DNA of 64,000 bases from JAWKZG01 sp041396125 (GTDB lineage: Bacteria; Pseudomonadota; Gammaproteobacteria; Competibacterales; Competibacteraceae), in contig JAWKZG010000018.1 in the NCBI GenBank assembly GCA_041396125.1, positions 57,191 to 121,190 on the forward strand, read 5' to 3'. Both the position numbers and the translations under genes were made by a program. Below the pieces are notes generated by a model that did not search any database, was not told the origin of the DNA, and saw only the letters and a list, made by a program, of their open reading frames with translations. Within the stretch, counting starts at the first letter, position 1. Each line of letters begins with the position of its first letter. Below, one piece after another: positions 43,590 through 51,766 of this stretch.

Positions 43590-44378
43590 TTATTCAAAGT
43601 CATCCGAGAAAATTATATTAGATTTCTCAAAATTTAATGCATTAATATAAAAATGTGATGCTCCCGTTGGAAAGCCTTGGGCAAAGAGTCCAACATCTCC
43701 AACAGTACTAGGAAGAGCAGTTCCAACAGCAAGAAATTTGATACCAATTAATGAATTGAATGTGTGAATAAATATTCCGTCACTTTCATTATCCTTAGAG
43801 TTAATTACGTTAAAGTGGTCGAATGCCTGGACAAGGTCTAATGAAAAATTTGGAGCTGAGATTCCACCAGCAACCCATGAATCTCGATCAAAGTTCGATG
43901 TATCATCGACGATGACCTGTGATATATCGACTGGAGAGTTAAAACTGAAAAGCACGAATTGAATACTTGGAAGATAATTTGTTGACGTTGATGGAAAATT
44001 ATCCAACCCAGGTTGCAATCCACCCGAAGGTATATCGGTTTCTCTTTGTCCCAGCTGTTGGGCCGTAACGAGTCCCAGCCCTGGATTACTTGCTCCCCTA
44101 GTCTCCGTTCCAAATACCTGCCGGGCTCCAACATAGCCTGTGGTAAAAGGGCCATAGATCGTAGACGTTCCGTTCTCAAACTCAACATGATAAGCAGCTG
44201 CTGTTGCGGTAACTCCAGCAGTCGTAATTGAGATGGAAGTTGGCTCGATCGTAAGAGGTTGTGTAAGGAAGTCAAACATCAACGCACTTGTTGAATCCGA
44301 AACGCTTACTAACAACAAACTCGCAAAAAATATATACTGATTATTTAATCTGCGAATATAATAATTATTTGTTTTCAT
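43590..44378 (-). CDS. Secreted protein of unknown function ending in IFSDDFE
   Basis: A 262-residue protein with signal peptide (FFASLLLVSVSDSTSA). The mature part is beta-rich and resembles secreted PEP-CTERM-style proteins in composition, but it has no C-terminal helix. The chain ends with IIFSDDFE. Similar terminal tetrads (IFxDGFE-like) close many secreted proteins in Xanthomonadales-type genomes, from memory. I use the ATG at 44378 (GGAG 7 nt upstream). Codon use is AT-rich compared with the flanking genes. No function is assigned. Confidence 0.6.
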   Translation of the reverse strand: MKTNNYYIRRLNNQYIFFASLLLVSVSDSTSALMFDFLTQPLTIEPTSISITTAGVTATAAAYHVEFENGTSTIYGPFTTGYVGARQVFGTETRGASNPGLGLVTAQQLGQRETDIPSGGLQPGLDNFPSTSTNYLPSIQFVLFSFNSPVDISQVIVDDTSNFDRDSWVAGGISAPNFSLDLVQAFDHFNVINSKDNESDGIFIHTFNSLIGIKFLAVGTALPSTVGDVGLFAQGFPTGASHFYINALNFEKSNIIFSDDFE

Positions 44379-44446
44379 AGCCAACTCCATGATTATCCAA
44401 CGATTAGATCGAGAGAATAATATTCTATTGATGAATAGCCCTATTA

Positions 44447-44591
44447 GAAGCTGTTTTTGAAACAGCTTCGATTTCGGTGCAAAAGGCACCGAACATAAAA
44501 CAGAATCGATAACATTCTGTTTTATGGAGAAAACGAAAATCCAGGATTTTCTGTTTTCGATTTCAAAAATACACGGATAGTATTTTTGAAA
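44447..44591. repeat. Array of five consecutive palindromes
   Basis: Five inverted repeats follow with 1-4 bases between them: 44447-44469 (GAAGCTGTTT arms, 10 bp), 44473-44493 (TTCGGTGC, 8 bp), 44495-44525 (ATAAAACAGAAT, 12 bp), 44529-44558 (AAAATCC with GAAAAC, imperfect) and 44561-44591 (TTTCAAAAATA, 11 bp). The last matches the CAAAAATA/TATTTTTG module found elsewhere in the window. The rest of 44379-44775 holds nothing else I can support. Confidence 0.85.
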
Positions 44592-44775
44592 CAGGTTCTT
44601 AGGCACAAAGAGGGCTGTGATGTCACGAGCTGTGTGATTACATTTAGTTCACCCAGCTCGCACAAGTTAAAGCCACAAATGCTATCATAAAGAAAGACTG
44701 GATTTCTGGTGATATATCTACCTTTTTTTTACTAGAGAACTGTTTTTTGCGCTTTGTAAAGTTCTGATTTAAGTA

Positions 44776-45081
44776 TTAATGAATTTGGTGCGGAAAAGGA
44801 AGCCTCATAGGGTCATCTGGCAATTTTTTCCAGCCTTCTGGATCGTCAATATAATATCCTCTAAAATAGCTAGCTCTCGCAGGGCTTGTATGAAGTGACG
44901 CTAAAATTTCAAATAAGCCCTTGGCTTCAATTGAATTTCTTCCTTTTGTGGTGCAGATATATTTAATAGCAGGAATGATTTTTTTATAGGTTTCTCGTGC
45001 CTGGTAAACACCAATATAATAATTGGCTATCGGAGTTATTTTTGATAAAAATTTAATTGAATTCATTAAATTATATGACAT
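44776..45081 (-). CDS. Small protein of unknown function
   Basis: A 101-residue ORF 22 bp downstream of the secreted PPC-like gene. The N-terminal half is weakly amphipathic (SIKFLSKITPIANYYIGVYQA). No signal peptide, no cysteine motif and no recognised family. The base composition is AT-rich. It could be a late part of the P2 transcript or an unrelated insert. Confidence 0.4.
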   Translation of the reverse strand: MSYNLMNSIKFLSKITPIANYYIGVYQARETYKKIIPAIKYICTTKGRNSIEAKGLFEILASLHTSPARASYFRGYYIDDPEGWKKLPDDPMRLPFPHQIH

Positions 45082-45103
45082 TTTTTTTCTATCCCGTTTT
45101 TAA

Positions 45104-46293
45104 TTAAAATTCCAACGGAACCAATGTTTGCGTACCCGAGCGGCCAAAGATTTGATAATCCATGGTTGCAAACCAGGGTGAATGGAAATTTATCGAAATT
45201 TTACCAACTGGTATTCCTTCAGAATTGCACGGTGGACAAGGAACGCCTGGAGCTGGGCCTGTGTATTCGAATAGATCTGAAGATAAGTTTGTGCCTTGTA
45301 ACTGGTTAGCGAATGTGAACCATTTGACATTACCCCCATCGTCATAAGTAAACCAAGTGCCTGCTAAAACATTACCTGACTGAATGAAACTTACTGACTG
45401 GACCGGGCGTTCAGGATCAATCCAGTAGCCTGATGCATCGTATGGCATTCCAGCGGTATCGGCGTTAGCACTCAAGAAATACGTAATTCCAGGTGCTCTT
45501 AGTCCTCCTTCTACTCTCAAGTAATACTTACCGGCAGAAAGATAATTTTTAAACGCTGGTTTACTGTGATATAAAGTTTCGCGATGCAGTGCATCCTGAT
45601 TGGTAAAAAAGCGGGTATCACCATCTGGAAAAAGAGAAACTTTCCAGCTAGCATCGTTGGGTGATCGTTGATTTAATGCAATGGTTACATTGCTTTCAAC
45701 AGGTAAATCAAACGTGAAGAAATCGATATCGTCTCGGTAAAGTGGATAACTTGAGTCGTGAATCACACCTTCGTAATCGCGATTAAGAACTATCTTGGTT
45801 GCTTGAGCAAAAATCTCGTTCGATGTTTGTTCAAAGAAAGCACCATTTTCAAAAACAGGTGTTAAGCGATAAGGTGCATTAAATGATCCAAATAATTGAT
45901 TACCATAACGTCTATCTACAATCCATAGATAATAAATCCAGCGGCTAGGTATTCGGTAAAAAAATCACTTTCTTTATTGCGCCCTAATTCTGTTGAAAAA
46001 ATTGTAGGTGAATTGTTATTCAATAATTCACCTTTTTCTTGGAAAAGCTTTACTCTCCAGGAAAATTCTGTTGGAAAATCCTGCTCTATTAGTATCCTTA
46101 GTTTGCCAGGTTCAGGCAGCGTAATTTTATAGATATCGACATCTTCATGATCATCTATTGCACCGTTAATTTGCGTATTAACTTCTAAATCGATTGCTTG
46201 AGAAAAGGTACCGTTTGGCTCAGGTTCGGCAGCGGCGATATTTAAACCAAATAATGCGATGATTACAGAAATTTTTATTAGTTTTGTTCTCAT
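45104..46293 (-). CDS. Secreted protein with two PPC-like (pre-peptidase C-terminal) repeats, one frameshift
   Basis: About 396 residues after restoring one T in the run near 45927 (GFYYLWIVDRRYG expected). A signal peptide (SVIIALFGLNIAAA) is followed by two related beta domains, each running from a 'AQA' or 'SQAIDL' start through DDxDxYKI or DDIDFFTF to AAGFYYLW or SAGKYYLRVEGG. This is the PPC layout found at the end of secreted proteases. The C-terminal segment, ASGYWIDPERPVQSVSF to the end, has WFTYDDGGNVKWF and resembles a module common in secreted proteobacterial proteins. It is AT-rich relative to the neighbours and starts 97 bp after the DUF4384 lipoprotein gene. Confidence 0.7.
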
Positions 46294-46390
46294 GTAAAAC
46301 TCCTGCTAAATATTTAATGGTTAATAAAACTAATTCAAATATTGGTTCGCAAACTAAAATTTTTTCTTGATTGTTAACTCCAGATATTTT

Positions 46391-46957
46391 TTATCGCACC
46401 GTTATCACATGTTTCGTTACACCCCAATCCTGCTGTTGGCGATACTTAACGCCACGAATAAATTTGCGGGAATCCCGGCTTTTATACAGCACGTCTTTGA
46501 TGCGGGGTGGCAGTACCTGGGAAATACCGTTTTTTTCAGAGGTAATAATGAACGCTAGTAGGTTCTGGCCCAAGGGACGATCCAGATAATAGTAATAACC
46601 TGATCGACCGGGCAGGGTGATGGTATTGCCAACGCGGATGTAGTTTTCGGGTTCTTCGTTGTTCGGGAATAACAGTTGCACCTGATCATTGGCATCGATT
46701 TGAACAATCCACAGATAACCATTGTCGTTTGGGGTAACCTGGAATTGTATTTTTTGATCCAGTGTGCCTTCTTCGGGGGCTTGCACCGCCAATTGAATCG
46801 AATTTACCGGTGGAGTCAGGCTATCCAGAGCGCGCCAATTATCGCCAACGTAAACATAGGTGGGGGTGGCTGGTGCTGGTGCTATAGGAGGTTGGACACA
46901 GCCGCTTAACGCCAGCAGAAAAATAGCTAAAAATGAAATGTTTTTTTTGATCATCAT
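46391..46957 (-). CDS. DUF4384-type lipoprotein
   Basis: A 188-residue lipoprotein. A signal peptide ends in the lipobox LALSGC. The mature part carries the DUF4384 pattern (GYLWIVQIDANDQVQLLFPNNEEP, then PLGQNLLAFIITSE). The ATG pair at 46957-46952 follows GGGAG closely. This domain also occurs at the C-terminus of the neighbouring caspases. It lies 31 bp after the caspase gene, in the same operon. Confidence 0.85.
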   Translation of the reverse strand: MMIKKNISFLAIFLLALSGCVQPPIAPAPATPTYVYVGDNWRALDSLTPPVNSIQLAVQAPEEGTLDQKIQFQVTPNDNGYLWIVQIDANDQVQLLFPNNEEPENYIRVGNTITLPGRSGYYYYLDRPLGQNLLAFIITSEKNGISQVLPPRIKDVLYKSRDSRKFIRGVKYRQQQDWGVTKHVITVR

Positions 46958-46988
46958 AACTCCCTCTTGGTGCAATAAAATGGCGCTT

Positions 46989-48491
46989 TCAGCGCGGTAC
47001 AATATTCACAATTTTCTTAACAGCAGCGATAGTTGCGGCGACACCCGTAGCGCGGCTTAAGGTATCAACTTCGACCGGATTAAGCAGGGCATAGACGCCT
47101 TCGCTGGCATTGGCGGAACCTTTGCTTTGAGCTTTGGCATAAAGGTTTAGCGGTCGGAATGACACGATAGCGACAAACTGTGTGGTAGAAGGCGGTTCCT
47201 GTGCCTGCAATCCCCAGAAAAATGCACTTTCTGGCGGTAAAACCAGCGGCCCGGCCGGATATTTCGTTTCATCGGGCATGAACTTGTTAGGGTAAAGAAT
47301 GACCGGCTCATTACTGCCTTGATCAACCGCTACCACACTGACATAGCCGGAAAAAGGCAGGTTCAGCGTTAATGAATAAAACTCGCCAATGGGAATGCTG
47401 TCGCCGGGATCGACCGCCAATGTGAAATCCGGATGCGGAAACTTTTGCGTGAGCCGGTCGAATTTATCCCAGATACTGACAGTTTGTTGGGTTTGTACAG
47501 GCTTTGCCGACTGAGTATCTGATACGGGAGATGCAGGAGGAGGAGGAGGAGGAGGAGAAGGAGGAGAAGCGGATACAGGCGGCGTCGATGCCAGCCAGAG
47601 GCCTTTTTCAAACAGCGCCGGATTACCGCGCAGTTGGGGTTCGAAGTTGCGGTCGGGCGGTACTTTCCCCTTGATGAAATTCGTCGCGCGCTGAGCGAGT
47701 AGAGCAGGCGTCAACTGATCGGGGGCGATTGAGCGCAAAGCGTCTTGCAAACCCAAGGTAAAATAGCTGCCGTCTGGCGAGAGCAAAGCCAGTTCGTCAT
47801 CATTCGCTGCGTGCAGGGCGACATAATGGACTGCGTTATCAGCACTGCGGGTGACTTCGGTGTATTGCTGGGTATCCACGAATTTTGCGCTGACATCCTT
47901 ATAGCCCAGGCTTTTACCTAAAATTTCGCTTGATGCAGCATCAGCTCGTGGTTTCATTCCTCGAACCGCAATGCCTTTATCCAGTGAGCCGCTGTTGCAG
48001 GCATCCACCAGGACAATCAGTTTGCCTTTATCGATTGAGGCGTAGATTTCTGCCAGTTCATCGTCCAGCAATACGTTCCGGGCGCTCTCGAAATCCCAGA
48101 CCGAGTCATACAAAATCAGTGCTTCATCGCGGTGATCGTCGGTTTCATCACCACTGGTATCCTTGAACTGACCACCGTGACCGCTGAAATAAAACAGTGC
48201 AATTTCGTTATCGTTCAATTGCGCGATCATGTTACGCAGTGCGTCGCGGACATTTTGATAAGTCGCCTGCTGATCGCTGAGCGTAATCACCTCATCGCCA
48301 AAGATGCTGTTTTGTTGCAGCAACTCGCGCATGATGCTCACGTCTCTTGATGTGGCATATAAATCGGTAATATCTTCGTTTTGATAGTCGCCGATGTTGA
48401 CCAGCAAAGCCTGTGAGGCCGCGTGGGCGGGCGATGTCGTGAGTAGAGTACTGACCAAAACACTGGTTGCGATACGTGAATAAAGCTTCAT
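46989..48491 (-). CDS. Secreted caspase-family protease with DUF4384-type C-terminus
   Basis: A 500-residue intact protein. A signal peptide (LLTTSPAHAASQ) precedes the caspase domain with ALLVNIGDYQ. The catalytic His105 is in YFSGHGGQ and Cys165 in LVDACNSGSL. A Pro-rich linker near residues 305-325 joins a DUF4384 domain (GYVSVVAVDQGSNEPVILYPN). No EF-hand loop is seen, unlike three of the other caspases. It is the fourth gene of the P2 operon. Confidence 0.92.
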   Translation of the reverse strand: MKLYSRIATSVLVSTLLTTSPAHAASQALLVNIGDYQNEDITDLYATSRDVSIMRELLQQNSIFGDEVITLSDQQATYQNVRDALRNMIAQLNDNEIALFYFSGHGGQFKDTSGDETDDHRDEALILYDSVWDFESARNVLLDDELAEIYASIDKGKLIVLVDACNSGSLDKGIAVRGMKPRADAASSEILGKSLGYKDVSAKFVDTQQYTEVTRSADNAVHYVALHAANDDELALLSPDGSYFTLGLQDALRSIAPDQLTPALLAQRATNFIKGKVPPDRNFEPQLRGNPALFEKGLWLASTPPVSASPPSPPPPPPPASPVSDTQSAKPVQTQQTVSIWDKFDRLTQKFPHPDFTLAVDPGDSIPIGEFYSLTLNLPFSGYVSVVAVDQGSNEPVILYPNKFMPDETKYPAGPLVLPPESAFFWGLQAQEPPSTTQFVAIVSFRPLNLYAKAQSKGSANASEGVYALLNPVEVDTLSRATGVAATIAAVKKIVNIVPR

Positions 48492-48517
48492 GCGATTCTC
48501 TCTTGGGTAGTGCGCGC

Positions 48518-49459
48518 TTACTCAACAATAACGAATGGAAACAGTGCCGTATTGGCGGGTAATGGTGTGTCAAGTGCCAGGCCGCGCGGGGTGAGGTCAG
48601 TGGCACTGGGCGGCTGCCGCGAATAGCTGATTAACAGCGCTTGCGTACCGAGCGGTTCGACAGCTTTGCCTGCTGCCTGGTAAATATGTTCTGCTTCTAT
48701 GGCCTGGCTGAGTAACACTTCTGCCGAGCCGTTCGGTTGCTGCAAAAAAATTTGTACATAACCGGCGGCTGTCGCTCCGTAAATCAAGCGGAAAGGTTCA
48801 CCAAGGCGGTAACTGCTGCGATCCAGCTGCACAAACGCCAGCGGTGCATCGCTGCTAAACGCACTGTAGCGCTGTGGTGCAGGCGGTGTAGTTTGTGCCG
48901 GTGTTGCCAGCACCTCGAAAGGATAGCGTTGCACCTGCACATCCTGCCGGGCTGTGGCTTTAGTATTGGCGGTATTTTGCGGTGCTGGATCGGCGTCGAT
49001 GTCGATCCCCAGTCTGGCAAAAGCCTGGACGATCTGAGTGTTGCTGTTCGCAGTAACAAGTGCTGGTTCGAGTGCCAGCGGTTCACTGGCGGCGACCAGT
49101 ACCAGCTCATAGGCACCGGCCTGATCCACGTTAAAACGCAAGCTGTGCTCTCGGGTCGCGTCGAACGGAGTGGCCTGGGGCTGCAGCAGCATTTTGGCGT
49201 TGCCTGCCTGATCCCGCCAATACGCCCCCAGATAAAAAGCTTTGTTGGCGGAGAAACGCACTTGCTGCGGTTCGCTCGCACTGGCGCAGTGCTGCAGGTC
49301 CATCACTTTAAGCTCAAGCGCCTGCCAGCGTGGAGCCTCGACGTTGATAAACTTTTCTGTAACGCTATCAGCAGCTGATTGTGCAAAGCCGCTCTGGCTT
49401 AAGCCGGTCAGCATTGCACTAAGGCTGCACAGGACAAGCAATGAGTGCCGGGAACGCAT
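48518..49459 (-). CDS. Secreted protein with a DUF4384-type domain
   Basis: A 313-residue protein from the ATG at 49459. A signal peptide (LTGLSQSGFAQ) is followed by a beta-rich domain (residues 40-150) and a second domain with YVQIFLQQPNGSAEVLLSQ and ALLISYSRQPP, the DUF4384 pattern. A longer in-frame start exists upstream but lacks a signal. It overlaps the end of the TPR gene by a few bases and lies 26 bp before the caspase. Confidence 0.8.
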   Translation of the reverse strand: MRSRHSLLVLCSLSAMLTGLSQSGFAQSAADSVTEKFINVEAPRWQALELKVMDLQHCASASEPQQVRFSANKAFYLGAYWRDQAGNAKMLLQPQATPFDATREHSLRFNVDQAGAYELVLVAASEPLALEPALVTANSNTQIVQAFARLGIDIDADPAPQNTANTKATARQDVQVQRYPFEVLATPAQTTPPAPQRYSAFSSDAPLAFVQLDRSSYRLGEPFRLIYGATAAGYVQIFLQQPNGSAEVLLSQAIEAEHIYQAAGKAVEPLGTQALLISYSRQPPSATDLTPRGLALDTPLPANTALFPFVIVE

Positions 49460-49460
49460 A

Positions 49461-50297
49461 TCAGGGCCAGGTTTTAGGCGATGTATTGACCGGGTAGAGG
49501 CGTCCGCTATATCCCCCCAGATCGTGCATGACAAGTCCCTTGCTGGCAGCGCCAGCCGGCGCATCGAAGCCGGCGTCAAACGCGACTCTTGACGCTGGGT
49601 TTCTGCTCCGGGGCAGGGCTATGGGACGTTCTTGATACGTATTTAAATCAGCTGCCTGCCGGGTTTGCTGTCGGCTCTGTCGGTGCAGGCGGTCGATCAG
49701 CTCTTGCGCGGACGGGCGTGTTCGGGGTGGCTCGTTATACGGGTTTGTCTCGTCCTGCGCGACGGGCTGTGAGCGGCGTATGCTTATGCCGCCGGCCTGT
49801 GGTTGTGCTTTGCGGATATTGATCAATAACGATTCTTTTTCCGCCTGCTTGGTGAGCGCCACGGTATTGCTGCCCCCCGAGGTTTGACCTCCTGAGGTTT
49901 CAGTTGTCGCCAGCTGTCGGGCGACGTTGATCAAATGCGCGTTCTGCTCGCGCAGAGGATCCCCTTTACCGGTAAAGCCATTCGATTTATCCGCCATCGC
50001 AATGGCTTCTTTGTAACGGGCTTGATGCATGCGCACCTGGCCGAGTAAATGCCAAACCAGCGCATTGTGCGGCGCGATGCGCAAGGCCCGTTCCAGGGTT
50101 GCCGAAGCCTGGTCGAAATCGCCTTGTTCAACCTGGCGGGCCGTGGTATCCAGGAGCGCTTCGAGGGGTTGTTGCTGACCAAGGCTGGCAGCAGGCGCAG
50201 ACGCGCCCGCTGATTTCGCCCATCCTGGTGTGCTACCGGTGCCGTTTAACACCGCTATACCGAGCACGCTGAGTAATACGCACACATTCTTTTTCAT
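49461..50297 (-). CDS. Secreted TPR protein
   Basis: A 278-residue protein with signal peptide (VLLSVLGIAVLNG). A tetratricopeptide unit lies near residues 48-125 (LDTTARQVEQGDFDQASATLERAL and NALVWHLLGQVRMHQARYKEAI). The rest is low in order and rich in Gln, Arg and Pro. TPRs usually mediate protein contacts, so it may organise the protease complex. It lies in the P2 operon after the first gene. Confidence 0.8.
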   Translation of the reverse strand: MKKNVCVLLSVLGIAVLNGTGSTPGWAKSAGASAPAASLGQQQPLEALLDTTARQVEQGDFDQASATLERALRIAPHNALVWHLLGQVRMHQARYKEAIAMADKSNGFTGKGDPLREQNAHLINVARQLATTETSGGQTSGGSNTVALTKQAEKESLLINIRKAQPQAGGISIRRSQPVAQDETNPYNEPPRTRPSAQELIDRLHRQSRQQTRQAADLNTYQERPIALPRSRNPASRVAFDAGFDAPAGAASKGLVMHDLGGYSGRLYPVNTSPKTWP

Positions 50298-50309
50298 CAC
50301 TATCACCAC

Positions 50310-50337
50310 GATTTTCTATTTTTGAAACAGACGCTAA
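50310..50337. repeat. Partial copy of the palindromic repeat family (copy 5)
   Basis: GATTTTCTATTTTTGAAACAG plus ACGCTAAAG is the right half of the family. It lies inside the P2 operon between the first and second genes. Confidence 0.5.
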
Positions 50338-50362
50338 AGCCCGTTGCGAGTCCCGGGTTTTC

Positions 50363-51454
50363 TTAATTGCCTTGCATTTCCTTGCGCTGGGCGGCGCGAC
50401 GGTCCAACACAAACTGAATCTCGCGGCTGCTGACGTTGTTCATGCGGATGCCTTTGATCAGATCCACTTCGGCGGCGGAGTAGTCGTACACCACACCATT
50501 GCGCACAACCCGGCCGCCGGCATCGACGATTTCGCGCAGCATTTCGTTGGTGTTCGAGGCCAGCCGAAAGGTATCGGTGCAGTTGATGCTTACCCGCCAC
50601 AGCGTCTGGCTGGCTTGCGGATTATTCGGGCTGAGATCGACCCGGTACACTTTGGCGTTGTAAACCCCGCGTGCGGTATTGATCACTTTGCCGAAGATTT
50701 CGATCTGTTCCTGGGTGGTCGCGCCGTCTAATCGCACGCTGATAAACTGGCCGAGCCGTTCGCCGGTGCGCTGAATCGCGCCGCCGTCGCCGCTGGGGGC
50801 ACAATCATCGGCATTGCTGCCGTCGCCCACTACGACCACTTCCTGGCCACCTGAACCACCACCGGAATAACTGGCAGCGGAAGGCGATTGTGACCAGGCG
50901 GTCAGCACCCGGCCTACCTCGTCGGCGGCATAGCGCTCGGCTTCGATCCAGGCGTCTTCGCAGTCACGCTTGGTGACGGTCATGGCTTCTTCCCAGCCCA
51001 CACCGAGATCACGTGCGGCACTGTCATAGCCTTCACCTTCGATACGCGCCTTGATTTTGCACAGCCCTTCGGCAGTGCTGTCTTTGATGACCCGTAAGCT
51101 GACCAGATAGACCACATCGACGCCATATTTACGGGTCAGGGTACGGGCTGCCAGGGCAGAATCTTCGCGCGCCCGTTCCATATTGTCGTTGTATTCTTCC
51201 TCGGTGTACTCCACGGCAAACGGGTTCATCACTTCGAAGTTGTGACGCACCAACTGGTTATTGAGGAAGCGTTGAATACGCCGGTAATGCGTGCGCGGCT
51301 CATCGCCCATCTCACGGATATCATTGCCGCCTTCAACGAAATACGGCAAAACCACGATCCGGATCGGATCGCCCTGAGCAAAACCGGTACTCGTGATCAG
51401 CAAGCTCGATAAAAGTGTGGCTACGGTTGCGAACAGACGGCATGGGTGAGTCAT
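50363..51454 (-). CDS. Secreted protein with paralogous N-terminal domain, first gene of the P2 operon
   Basis: A 363-residue protein with signal peptide (LLITSTGFAQ). Residues 28-190 closely match residues 25-190 of the protein at 60236-61237: RIVVLPYF against RIVVVPFF, HYRRIQRFLNNQLVRHNFEV against HYRRVLRFINNQLARSGFEV, and RIEGEGYDSAARDLG against RLEGEGYDSAGRDLG. The fold may be TolB/FlgO-like, by pattern only. Unlike the paralog it has no OmpA domain; its own end (residues 220-363) is of unknown type. Motif P2 lies 74 bp before its start. Confidence 0.85.
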   Translation of the reverse strand: MTHPCRLFATVATLLSSLLITSTGFAQGDPIRIVVLPYFVEGGNDIREMGDEPRTHYRRIQRFLNNQLVRHNFEVMNPFAVEYTEEEYNDNMERAREDSALAARTLTRKYGVDVVYLVSLRVIKDSTAEGLCKIKARIEGEGYDSAARDLGVGWEEAMTVTKRDCEDAWIEAERYAADEVGRVLTAWSQSPSAASYSGGGSGGQEVVVVGDGSNADDCAPSGDGGAIQRTGERLGQFISVRLDGATTQEQIEIFGKVINTARGVYNAKVYRVDLSPNNPQASQTLWRVSINCTDTFRLASNTNEMLREIVDAGGRVVRNGVVYDYSAAEVDLIKGIRMNNVSSREIQFVLDRRAAQRKEMQGN

Positions 51455-51527
51455 CGGACAAATCCTCTCAACTTTGTTGCATAAGGTTGATGCTGCGCGG
51501 ACGATTCGATCCGCTTATGTTGTTAAA

Positions 51528-51552
51528 ACGGACACCAGCGGATTTTTCGACA
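51528..51552 (-). promoter_or_regulatory. Cluster promoter/operator motif P2
   Basis: On the minus strand CTGTCGAAAA is followed, 14 nt after TGTC, by TGTCCGT. It lies 74 bp before the gene at 50363-51454. The halves and spacing equal those of P1, P3 and P4. Confidence 0.75.
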
Positions 51553-51664
51553 GGGAGGATTTTTTCTGTTTAATCGGGTGTGGGAAGTGGGTAAAGACGG
51601 TAGGGGAAGAACGCCTGCAGATGTTAAAAAATTTGGTCGAGCGCGTAGCGCTTGATGTAAAGGG

Positions 51665-51760
51665 TTATTCGGCGTTGCCAAGCACCAGTGCAACGCGTTC
51701 GGCGGCTTGACTGATGCCACTTGTTAATACCGCAAGGAGTAAAACAATCAGTTTAACCAT
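51665..51760 (-). pseudogene. Truncated start of a sixth caspase-family gene
   Basis: A 31-codon ORF starts 6 bp after the upstream stop codon. It reads as a signal peptide (LIVLLLAVLTSGISQA) then AERVALVLGNAE and stops. That ending is the usual first beta strand of the caspase p20 domain (as in ALVLGNxxY). Nothing further of a caspase domain follows before motif P2. I infer a deletion that removed nearly the whole gene. Confidence 0.5.
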
Positions 51761-51766
51761 GACGAT

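Noticed and set aside
44447..44591. CRISPR array
   Set aside because: The palindromes differ from one another and no repeat of constant sequence or spacer size is present.
47545..47580. Microsatellite-type repeat in the caspase gene
   Set aside because: It is a run of proline codons in the linker and explained by the protein sequence.
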